DNA of 17,177 bases. It comes from BMS3Bbin07 sp036244995 (GTDB lineage: Bacteria > Nitrospirota > Thermodesulfovibrionia > Thermodesulfovibrionales > JdFR-85). A program made the position numbers and the translations under genes. The notes beneath the pieces were generated by a model that saw only the letters and a list, made by a program, of their open reading frames with translations, was not told the origin of the DNA and did not search any database. Shown one piece after another: positions 8,449 through 14,917 of this stretch. Where the stretch lies: assembly GCA_036244995.1 (NCBI GenBank), contig BTTF01000048.1, positions 1-17,177 on the forward strand. The letters run 5' to 3'. The stretch's first letter is position 1. Each line of letters begins with the position of its first letter.

Positions 8449-9284
8449 AACAATTAAAGAACCATCCGAAACAGATAAGCACCATAGCAGTTACAAGCGG
8501 AAAGGGCGGAGTCGGCAAGACAAATATAGTGGCAAACCTTGCCATATCACTTCAGAGGCAGGGGGAAAAGGTCCTCATATTTGACGCAGACCTCGGACTG
8601 AGCAACATCGACATCCTTTTCGGTATGGCGCCAAGATACAATATTCATCACCTTCTGAAAGGTGAAAAATCCCTTGAAGAGGTCATTGTAAAGGGTCCTG
8701 AGGGCGTCATGGTACTGCCTGCAAGTTCCGGAATAGAAGAACTCACCAGAATCAACGAATTTGAGAGATTGAGATTGCTCGATGAATTTGATTCCTTTGA
8801 TGAGGATGTGGACGTTCTCCTGATTGATACCAGTGGAGGTATATCCTCCAACGTAACCTTCTTCTGTATGGCTGCACAGGATATCGTGGTTGTTATAACC
8901 CCTGAGCCGACCTCCCTTACAGACGCCTATGCATTGATTAAACTCCTTTACAGCAAATATCAGGAAAGGGAATTCAAAATACTCGTCAACTGTGCCGGAA
9001 GTTCTTCCGAGGCGCTTGAGGTCTTTAAGAGACTGCACATTGTGACAGAAAGGTTTCTGAACATAGCGCTCGATTATCTTGGATTTATTCCTCACGATAG
9101 TGCTATACCGAGGGCCGTCAGGTCCCAGCAAACAGTTGTAACCTCAGAGCCTGAAAGCCTCTCTGCACAAGGCTTTAATGAGCTCGCATTTAAACTTGGC
9201 AACGATACTAAACCCAGGCTTAAAGGAAGCATCCAGTTCTTTTTAGGAAATCTTTTCGGGGTCGGAAATGATACCGGGGTATAA
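8445..9284 (+). CDS. flhG: Flagellar number regulator FlhG (MinD-like ATPase)
   Basis: FlhG (also FleN/YlxH) is a MinD/ParA-type ATPase that limits flagellar number and stimulates FlhF GTPase. The 279-residue product has the deviant Walker A motif SGKGGVGKT (18-26), DADLGLSNIDILFG as switch region and LLIDTSGGIS as Walker B. The C-terminus (IQFFLGNLFG) could form the membrane-binding amphipathic helix known from MinD-like proteins. The start at 8445 is fixed by an in-frame TGA six bases upstream and by AAAGGAG (8431-8437). The region before the ATPase core is only 13 residues, and I do not see the DQAxxLR motif that activates FlhF in other FlhGs. Confidence 0.94.
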   Translation: MKQLKNHPKQISTIAVTSGKGGVGKTNIVANLAISLQRQGEKVLIFDADLGLSNIDILFGMAPRYNIHHLLKGEKSLEEVIVKGPEGVMVLPASSGIEELTRINEFERLRLLDEFDSFDEDVDVLLIDTSGGISSNVTFFCMAAQDIVVVITPEPTSLTDAYALIKLLYSKYQEREFKILVNCAGSSSEALEVFKRLHIVTERFLNIALDYLGFIPHDSAIPRAVRSQQTVVTSEPESLSAQGFNELAFKLGNDTKPRLKGSIQFFLGNLFGVGNDTGV

Positions 9285-10017
9285 GACCATCGCTACAGAG
9301 GAAGAAAAAGAAACCGTCCTGAAGGATATGCTTCCGTACATAAAATATACTGCTTACAGACTTGCCTGGAGACTATCACCACAACTTACAATAGATGATC
9401 TTCTAAGTGTAGGAGTGATAGGACTGCTTGATGCAATTGAAAGGTACGACCCTTCGAGACAGACAAATATAAAGACCTATGCTGAATACAGGATTAAAGG
9501 GGCAATGCTTGATGAACTGAGGTCTGCTGAATGGGCACCGAAACTGCTTCAGAAAAAGATAAACAACCTTAAATCAGCATACCGCCGTCTGGAACAGAAA
9601 CTTGAGCGTCCACCTTCCGAAGAAGAAGTTGCAGAGGAACTCGGAATAGACCCCGATGAACTCTTCAAGCTGCTTCAGGATGCAAACGGATCGGTGACAA
9701 TAAGTCTTGAAGATATCGAATACAGGGTCGGGCAAAACGGGGACGCTGACTACAATATATATGAACATATCCAGGACAAAAACACAGATGATCCTCTCAC
9801 ACTCATCGAGAAGTCCGACTTTAAAGGCCATCTGCTGAAGGCCATGGACAGGTTACCGGAACGCGAAAAGATCATCCTCTCACTCTATTACTGGGAGGAG
9901 ATTACCTTTAAGGAGATCGGAAAGGTCCTGGGTATCTCTGAGTCAAGAGTGTCTCAACTCCACAGTCAGGCCCTCATACGGATGAGGGCCTATATTGAAG
10001 AAACAACCGATGATTAA
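9268..10017 (+). CDS. fliA: RNA polymerase sigma-28 factor FliA
   Basis: FliA directs RNA polymerase to late flagellar and chemotaxis promoters. The 249-residue product has region 2 (about 20-90) with DLLSVGVIGLLDAIERYDPS and TYAEYRIKGAMLDELRS, which is typical of the FliA/WhiG group. Region 3 follows at about 95-140, and region 4 at about 190-240 includes LPEREKIILSLYYWEEITFKEIGKVLGISESRVSQ in two parts. The ATG lies 17 bases before the flhG stop, with only a poor ribosome binding site (GGGGTCGG), suggesting coupling to flhG. No anti-sigma flgM is visible in the window. Matching promoter sites lie immediately downstream. Confidence 0.95.
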   Translation: MIPGYKTIATEEEKETVLKDMLPYIKYTAYRLAWRLSPQLTIDDLLSVGVIGLLDAIERYDPSRQTNIKTYAEYRIKGAMLDELRSAEWAPKLLQKKINNLKSAYRRLEQKLERPPSEEEVAEELGIDPDELFKLLQDANGSVTISLEDIEYRVGQNGDADYNIYEHIQDKNTDDPLTLIEKSDFKGHLLKAMDRLPEREKIILSLYYWEEITFKEIGKVLGISESRVSQLHSQALIRMRAYIEETTDD

Positions 10018-10041
10018 ACTTTTCGTGTATCCGTCCGATAG
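10015..10041 (+). promoter_or_regulatory. Possible second sigma-28 promoter at the fliA stop
   Basis: TAAACTTT (10015-10022) and TCCGATAG (10034-10041) are separated by exactly 11 bases, the ideal FliA spacing. They match the consensus TAAAGTTT / GCCGATAA at 7 of 8 and 6 of 8 positions. Transcription would start near 10048 and run into the hairpin at 10097-10129. The -10 lacks the G and final A of the consensus, so strength is doubtful. Confidence 0.35.
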
Positions 10042-10096
10042 TTTAATTAAAGTTTGCGACACTGCCAAATAGCTCCTCCGCGTTTCTCCTCCTCCC

Positions 10097-10140
10097 GGGC
10101 TGGCTCATCCCTTCCTAATGAGCCAGCCCTACCCTGTTTT
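10097..10140 (+). terminator. Likely terminator hairpin after fliA
   Basis: GGGCTGGCTCAT (10097-10108) pairs perfectly with ATGAGCCAGCCC (10118-10129) around a 9-base loop. TACCCTGTTTT follows, so the T-run is short and displaced by about six bases. It lies 80 bases after the fliA stop and just before a sigma-28 promoter, so it would separate the export operon from the next unit. A role as a dyad protein site cannot be excluded. Confidence 0.6.
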
Positions 10141-10141
10141 C

Positions 10142-10169
10142 TAAAGTTTTCACTAAATATGGCCGATAA
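10142..10169 (+). promoter_or_regulatory. Sigma-28 (FliA) promoter
   Basis: TAAAGTTT (10142-10149) and GCCGATAA (10162-10169) are both exact matches to the FliA -35 and -10 consensus. The spacer is 12 bases, one more than the usual 11. Transcription would start near 10176, giving a leader of about 105 bases before the receiver gene at 10282. The site sits just after a terminator-like hairpin and close to fliA itself, which supports a real promoter. It makes the receiver gene a predicted late flagellar gene. Confidence 0.8.
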
Positions 10170-10250
10170 GATGAATAAAGCCAAGTTTGACCCTAAATAT
10201 CCAGGCTTATGAATGACCTTATCCCGAACCTGGCCTGCTTCAAACAATAA

Positions 10251-10273
10251 ACCTCCAAACCGGAGCTGGAGGT
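10251..10273 (+). promoter_or_regulatory. Hairpin covering the receiver gene ribosome binding site
   Basis: ACCTCCA (10251-10257) pairs perfectly with TGGAGGT (10267-10273) around a 9-base loop. The right arm contains GGAGG (10268-10272), the best ribosome binding site for the ATG at 10282, so the folded mRNA would block translation. A competing smaller hairpin (CTCC 10253-10256 with GGAG 10262-10265) would leave GGAGG free, so two alternative states are possible. This is seen as pairing only; function is inferred. Confidence 0.45.
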
Positions 10274-10281
10274 ATGTGCGG

Positions 10282-10731
10282 ATGTGTGATATAATGTTAG
10301 ATATGATTAAAATCTTTATTATAGAGGATCATGCCATTGTCAGGAATGGACTGAAAGAGCTCTTCAACTCTGTTGAAGGTTACAGTGTTATCGGTGAGGC
10401 GGAAAACGGTGTAGATGCAATAAAGGTAATAAAAGAAAAATCCCCGCATGTCATCATCCTTGACATGAATTTGCCTTTAATGCACGGAGCAGATGTTATC
10501 AAGGAACTCAGACCTTTGGTTCCCGGCTCCAAGATAATCATACTTACAGGGATTATGGACGTTAACAGAATAGCCGATGCCATAAGGAGGGGGGCATCCG
10601 GTGTTATTATGAAACCGTCTCCCTTTTCAGAACTCAGAAAAGCTATCGTTGCTATATTAAAGGGGGGGCTCTACTTCTCACCCTCGATCTCAAAACAGGT
10701 AATTAAAAAACTCTCCTCAAAAGAAACATAA
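10282..10731 (+). CDS. Receiver-only response regulator (NarL-type receiver)
   Basis: A single receiver domain of the phosphorelay type. From the start at 10282 it has 149 residues, with the acidic pair Glu15-Asp16, phospho-acceptor Asp61 (in ILDMNLP), Thr89 and Lys111, so all phosphorylation residues are present. The C-terminus (ILKGGLYFSPSISKQVIKKL) matches the linker that joins NarL-type receivers to a LuxR-type DNA-binding domain. The protein stops there, and no such domain is found after the stop. I chose the ATG at 10282 because GGAGG lies 9 bases before it; the ATG at 10303 gives the more typical N-terminus MIKIFIIEDH but has no ribosome binding site. A perfect sigma-28 promoter lies about 110 bases upstream. 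The output probably runs through a protein partner; the neighbouring HDOD protein or hybrid kinase are candidates. Confidence 0.85.
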   Translation: MCDIMLDMIKIFIIEDHAIVRNGLKELFNSVEGYSVIGEAENGVDAIKVIKEKSPHVIILDMNLPLMHGADVIKELRPLVPGSKIIILTGIMDVNRIADAIRRGASGVIMKPSPFSELRKAIVAILKGGLYFSPSISKQVIKKLSSKET

Positions 10732-10760
10732 AATTCCGGGCTATGCTGCCTTACAGTAAC

Positions 10761-10785
10761 TAAAGTTTTTTCTATTGGACGATAA
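10761..10785 (+). promoter_or_regulatory. Sigma-28-like site upstream of the HDOD gene
   Basis: TAAAGTTT (10761-10768) is an exact FliA -35 and GACGATAA (10778-10785) matches 7 of 8 of the -10. However, the spacer is only 9 bases instead of about 11. It lies about 80 bases before the HDOD gene. The two good half-sites so close to another FliA promoter argue against chance, but the spacing would weaken it. Confidence 0.4.
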
Positions 10786-10796
10786 GGTATTACGCA

Positions 10797-10839
10797 TCAG
10801 GATTCAAATGGTTAAGTTTTTATTTCCCTTGAATCCTGA
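10797..10839. repeat. Perfect 11-bp inverted repeat before the HDOD gene
   Basis: TCAGGATTCAA (10797-10807) is repeated inverted as TTGAATCCTGA (10829-10839) with a 21-base AT-rich spacer. The right arm ends 24 bases before the HDOD start. It is not followed by a T-run, so it is not a good terminator for the receiver gene. It could be an operator dyad or an RNA hairpin in the leader of the HDOD mRNA. Confidence 0.6.
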
Positions 10840-10863
10840 AATCATGTTCAGCAACCAACAATA

Positions 10864-11679
10864 ATGACAAGTATGAATATTGCCAGTCTAACAGACCTGC
10901 CGACCCTTCCCGTAATCCTCAGGCGTCTTTTTGAGGTACTTCAGGATGAGAAGTCTACCTTCGTTGATATTGCAAATGTCATAAAACATGACCAGACCCT
11001 GACGGAAAAGATTCTCAGGGTGGCAAACTCTCCCTATTTCGGTCATGCCGGCAAGGTCAATACCCTTGAACAGGCGATTATGTTCCTGGGGTACGATCTT
11101 GTAAGAGGAATCTGTCTCGGAACGTCTGTCTTCAGGTTTTTAGGCAGACCTGAACGTGAAAGTCTTGGAAAACTCTGGCAACACTCTTACGAGGTTGGGA
11201 TAATAGCTGCAAATATCTCCGAACATGCATGCAATATTGAAAGGGGAACCTGTTTTGTCTCGGGGCTCCTGCACGATATAGGCAGGGTTATTTTTCTGAC
11301 TCTGCACAGAGAAAAATATATATCAATGCTATCCACAGATAGTATCTTCCTGAAGGAAACAGAGGTCTTCGGGATTGACCATCCGGCAGCAGGAGGAAAT
11401 TTTCTCGAAAAGGCCCGGTTACCTGAGGAGATTGTATGCTCGGTCAGGTATCACCACAAGCCCTCAATGTGTACCCGTTACAGGGAGACCTCATCTGTAA
11501 TATCCCTTGCAGAGGCGCTATCAAGGACTTTCTTTCCTAAAATAGAAGACGACGGCATATGGACTGAAGAACACGACGCCATCCTGCTGGAGCTTTCACT
11601 TGATGAAGGCAAGCTAAAAAAAGTCAGGGAAAAGGCTAAAGAAGAAGCCGTCACAATGCAGGGACTCTTTACTCTATGA
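10864..11679 (+). CDS. HDOD domain protein
   Basis: HDOD domains are relatives of HD phosphohydrolases used as signalling outputs, often near chemotaxis and motility genes. The 271-residue product has the HDOD domain from about residue 10 to 205, starting LPTLPVILRRLFEVL, with IKHDQTLTEKILRVANSPYFG and LEQAIMFLGYDLVRG. Unlike many HDOD proteins it keeps an HD pair (His137-Asp138 in LLHDIGR) plus His107, His173 and His197/198, which are candidate metal ligands. The final Asp expected in HD enzymes seems replaced by Glu217. Residues 206-271 are a variable tail ending in a Lys/Glu-rich helix. No ribosome binding site is visible before the ATG; a second ATG at 10873 is possible. It follows the receiver gene by 132 bases. 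Confidence 0.88.
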   Translation: MTSMNIASLTDLPTLPVILRRLFEVLQDEKSTFVDIANVIKHDQTLTEKILRVANSPYFGHAGKVNTLEQAIMFLGYDLVRGICLGTSVFRFLGRPERESLGKLWQHSYEVGIIAANISEHACNIERGTCFVSGLLHDIGRVIFLTLHREKYISMLSTDSIFLKETEVFGIDHPAAGGNFLEKARLPEEIVCSVRYHHKPSMCTRYRETSSVISLAEALSRTFFPKIEDDGIWTEEHDAILLELSLDEGKLKKVREKAKEEAVTMQGLFTL

Positions 11680-11791
11680 TACCAACCCATTAGGGTTATT
11701 TCCCTTATTGTTATATACTCGGCATGGATAAATCATGTTAAAATGACCGGAGAGTCATACTTTTACAGTCACAACCACAAAACCTTGACCC

Positions 11792-14440
11792 ATGATACCA
11801 CAAATCATTCATAAGCTTAAGAGAGCAAGCCTGTGGCATCTTGTCTGGATATCAATACTTCTGACGGAAATACTGACAGCGCTGACAAATGTCATTACGG
11901 GTCTGATAATATATGGAGAACTTCGTCCCGGTCTACTCATGACAGGCGCTGTTGATGCTTTTGTGCTTTCTCTAATCGTTGCTTCCATTGTTGTCATTCT
12001 TGTCAAACACCTTCGGGAGACTGAAAGGGCGCTGACAGAAAAAACGGTTTATCTTGACAACATAATGCGCTCGTTTACAGACATGGCCATGGCTGCTACA
12101 GATCTCGACTTTCGTATCCTATACTATAATCCGGTGGCTGAAAAATTCTTCGGTTACAAGGCGGGGGAGGTCATTGGGCGGACTGTCATGGAGATGCATA
12201 CAAGAGAAAAGATAGACTCATCCCTTTTTGGGCATGCCATGGAAACGGTCAGGAAAGAAGGCGAATACAGATATACAATAAGGCAGGAGACGGAAGACGG
12301 GACCAGGATACTTGAATCAAGAGTCTCCGGCATACTGGACGAGAATGGCGAACTGTCAGGATTTGTATTAACATCACATGATGTTACTGAACGTGAACTG
12401 TCAAGGGAAAAACTCAAGGTCCGTGCGAACCAGCAGGCAGTCGTGGCTGAACTGGGGCAGCGCGCACTTACCGGCATCGGGCCTTTCACACTGATGGAAA
12501 AGTCTGTTTCCCTTGTTGCCGGTACCCTCAAGGTAGAGTATTGCAAGGTCCTGGAGCTCCTTCCGGATGGCAACGAATTCCTGTTACGGGCGGGTGTGGG
12601 CTGGAAAGACGGGCTTACAGGCCATACAACGGTAGGAACAGAGAGAGACTCACAGGCTGGATATACCCTTGTCTCCAGCAAGCCGGTCGTTGTCGAAGAC
12701 CTCCGGACTGAAAGCCGGTTCAGAGGGCCACAGTTGCTCATTGATCACGGGGTAGTCAGTGGTATAAGCGTTATCATTCATGGAGAGGAGCGGCCTTTTG
12801 GTGTCCTCGGTGCACACACAACCAGTCTCCGTAAGTTTACCAAAGATGATATTCACTTCCTCCAGGCCGTATCCAATGTCCTTGCTGCCGCAGTTGAGCG
12901 CTCCCGGGCAGAAGAAACAATTGCTGCTGAGAAAGAACGTCTTGCCGTAACCCTTCAGTCAATTGGCGATGGCGTAATAACTACAGACACAGACGAAAAT
13001 ATTGTTCTGATAAACAAGATAGCTGAAGAACTTACAGGCTGGAGTCAGGAAGATGCCGTTAAAAGACCACTAACCGATGTCTTCCACATAATCAATGAAA
13101 AGACCGGAGAACCCGTAGAGAACCCCGCAGTAAAGGTGCTGAAAACCCGTGGTATCGTTGGTTTTGCAAACAATACGGTACTTAAGGCCAGGGACGGCAC
13201 AGAGAGGATTATATCTGACAGCGCAGCGCCCATTTGTGACAGGAAGGGCGAAGTTATCGGCGTGGTTCTTGTACTCCGCGACATTACGGAGAAACTGAAG
13301 CTGGAACGAGAGATGTTAAAGACACAGAAACTCGAATCATTAGGTGTGCTTGCCGGAGGGATTGCCCATGATTTCAACAACTTGTTGACTGCAATTCTGG
13401 GCAACATTTCCATTGCAAAAACCTGTATAAAGCCTGAAGATAAAATCTTTGAAAGATTGACGGATGCTGAAAAGGCGTCTTTGCGGGCCAGGGACCTGAC
13501 CAGACAACTGCTGACCTTTGCAAAAGGTGGAGAGGTTGTGAAAAAAACAGCCTCGGTAGCAGAGATAATAAAGGATTCATCGTGTTTTGCATTAAGGGGG
13601 TCTAACGTCATGTGCAAGGTCTCCATTGCAGAAGATCTCCGGCCGGTAGAGATAGACAAGGCACAGTTCAGTCAGGTCATCGACAATCTCATAATTAATG
13701 CCCAGCAAGCCATGCCGGATGGCGGGACGGTTGAGGTAAGTGCAGAAAATATAACAGTCGGGTCAAAAGAAATGCTGCCTTTGAAAGAGGGGGATTTTAT
13801 AAAATTATCCATAAAAGACCACGGCATCGGAATCCAGAAAAAACACATTCAAAAGATATTTGATCCATACTTTACCACCAAAGAGAAGGGAAACGGTCTC
13901 GGACTTGCAATTACCTATTCCATTATCAAGAAACACGATGGATACATTACCGTGGAATCTGAGCCAGGCATCGGGACAACCTTCCATATCTATCTTCCTG
14001 CATCGTTGAGACAAAGCCCGGCAGAAGCGCATTCCGACGATAAAATTTATACCGGCTGGGGGAAAATTCTCATAATGGATGATGAAGGTATTGTGAGAGA
14101 CGTAGCCGGGCAGATGCTGAGACTTATCGGATACGAAGTCGAGTTTGCAGCAGACGGTGCTGAAATGCTTGAAGTTTATAAAAAAGCCCGGGGATCCGGA
14201 GAGCCCTATGATGCAGTTATCATGGACCTGACTGTTCCGGGTGGCATGGGAGGAAAGGATGCTATTAGTAAACTGATTGAGATATGTCCGGGAGTTAAGG
14301 CAATTGTTTCAAGCGGTTATTCCAATGACCCGATAATGGCCGACTACAGGAAATACGGCTTTAGCGGCGTTGTGACAAAACCCTACAAACTGCAACAACT
14401 CAGCCGGGCATTGTATGAAGTACTTTTTGGAGAGAATTGA
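11792..14440 (+). CDS. Membrane hybrid histidine kinase (PAS-GAF-PAS-HisKA-HATPase-REC)
   Basis: The 882-residue sensor kinase begins with two membrane segments (about 15-40 and 50-72). PAS domains follow at about 85-205 and 385-500, flanking a GAF domain at about 210-370. The dimerisation domain carries the phosphorylated His526 (GGIAHDFNN). The ATPase domain has Asn632/Asn636, the DHGIGI box at 676 and GNGLGLAI at 700-707. The C-terminal receiver (about 757-880) has Asp763/Asp764, acceptor Asp812 and Lys863. All catalytic residues are present. The GIAHDFNNLLTAILGN motif places it in the large group of hybrid kinases common in environmental bacteria. It has almost no periplasmic part, so it probably senses through its cytoplasmic PAS/GAF domains. 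The start is bounded by an in-frame TGA at 11786, and no ribosome binding site is visible. Its 112-base upstream region shows no clear promoter. The adjacent receiver and HDOD genes are likely partners by position only. Confidence 0.92.
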   Translation: MIPQIIHKLKRASLWHLVWISILLTEILTALTNVITGLIIYGELRPGLLMTGAVDAFVLSLIVASIVVILVKHLRETERALTEKTVYLDNIMRSFTDMAMAATDLDFRILYYNPVAEKFFGYKAGEVIGRTVMEMHTREKIDSSLFGHAMETVRKEGEYRYTIRQETEDGTRILESRVSGILDENGELSGFVLTSHDVTERELSREKLKVRANQQAVVAELGQRALTGIGPFTLMEKSVSLVAGTLKVEYCKVLELLPDGNEFLLRAGVGWKDGLTGHTTVGTERDSQAGYTLVSSKPVVVEDLRTESRFRGPQLLIDHGVVSGISVIIHGEERPFGVLGAHTTSLRKFTKDDIHFLQAVSNVLAAAVERSRAEETIAAEKERLAVTLQSIGDGVITTDTDENIVLINKIAEELTGWSQEDAVKRPLTDVFHIINEKTGEPVENPAVKVLKTRGIVGFANNTVLKARDGTERIISDSAAPICDRKGEVIGVVLVLRDITEKLKLEREMLKTQKLESLGVLAGGIAHDFNNLLTAILGNISIAKTCIKPEDKIFERLTDAEKASLRARDLTRQLLTFAKGGEVVKKTASVAEIIKDSSCFALRGSNVMCKVSIAEDLRPVEIDKAQFSQVIDNLIINAQQAMPDGGTVEVSAENITVGSKEMLPLKEGDFIKLSIKDHGIGIQKKHIQKIFDPYFTTKEKGNGLGLAITYSIIKKHDGYITVESEPGIGTTFHIYLPASLRQSPAEAHSDDKIYTGWGKILIMDDEGIVRDVAGQMLRLIGYEVEFAADGAEMLEVYKKARGSGEPYDAVIMDLTVPGGMGGKDAISKLIEICPGVKAIVSSGYSNDPIMADYRKYGFSGVVTKPYKLQQLSRALYEVLFGEN

Positions 14441-14476
14441 ATAATCCACAATTAGAGTGTTAAAGAGGAGGAAACG

Positions 14477-14917
14477 ATGGAATACAGGGTTGGAAGTATC
14501 GGCAGGGTAATAGTTATACGTTTTACAGACGGTGAGGACCTTCTTAACGGCCTGACGGAAGTCGCCCAAAAAGAGGATATCAGATCGGCAGTTTTCCAGA
14601 TTGTAGGAGGGCTTAGGAAAGGCGGCTTTGTTGTTGGTCCTGAAGAGGAGAAGATGCCGCCAAAACCTGTATGGAGAGAACTTACGGAAAGCCACGAGGC
14701 CTTTGGATTTGGAACTATCTTTTGGGATGAAGAAAAACCGGGAATACACTTCCATGGGGCATACAGCAAAAAAGACACGGTCAAATCGGGTTGTCTCAGG
14801 AGAGACACGGAGGTATTTCTGATCCTTGAGGTCGTTATATTTGAGCTGAAGGGAATCGATGCCGGGAGAATCCCGGATGCGAAAACAGGGCTTTCATTGC
14901 TCGGTTTTGTCGGTTAA
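14477..14917 (+). CDS. PPC domain (DUF296) protein
   Basis: PPC/DUF296 proteins are small trimeric proteins found in prokaryotes and, fused to AT-hooks, in plants, where they bind DNA; the bacterial role is mostly unknown. The 146-residue product covers one whole PPC domain, beginning with EYRVGSIGRVIVIRFTDGED. It contains the candidate metal site His91-x-His93 in GIHFHGAY followed by SGCL (Cys106), where many relatives have GHL. AGAGGAGG (14464-14471) lies 5 bases before the ATG, a strong site. The gene begins 36 bases after the kinase stop, so the two are probably co-transcribed. Its TAA interlocks with the stop of the convergent substrate-binding gene. No AT-hook or second domain is present. 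Confidence 0.87.
   Translation: MEYRVGSIGRVIVIRFTDGEDLLNGLTEVAQKEDIRSAVFQIVGGLRKGGFVVGPEEEKMPPKPVWRELTESHEAFGFGTIFWDEEKPGIHFHGAYSKKDTVKSGCLRRDTEVFLILEVVIFELKGIDAGRIPDAKTGLSLLGFVG

Noticed and set aside
10048..10071. A further TAAAGTTT followed by GCCAAATA
   Set aside because: The boxes are only 8 bases apart and the -10 matches poorly, so it does not fit a sigma-28 promoter.
10201..10233. CCAGG ... CCTGG pairing in the receiver leader
   Set aside because: A 5-bp stem over 23 bases is expected by chance.
10290..10295. TATAAT just before the alternative receiver start at 10303
   Set aside because: No -35 box at the right distance, and it would start transcription at or after the chosen start codon.
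11684..11697. AACCC-ATTA-GGGTT hairpin after the HDOD gene
   Set aside because: The stem is only 5 bp and the following stretch is a mixed T/C run, too weak to call a terminator.
13045..13659. Long - strand frame (204 codons) within the kinase, and a similar one at 12154-12741
   Set aside because: Both are Ser-rich antisense shadows of conserved kinase domains with no sign of independent coding.
14862..14876. CCGGGA-GAA-TCCCGG hairpin near the end of the PPC gene
   Set aside because: It lies inside coding sequence, has a tight loop and no T-run on either strand, so a terminator role is not supported.
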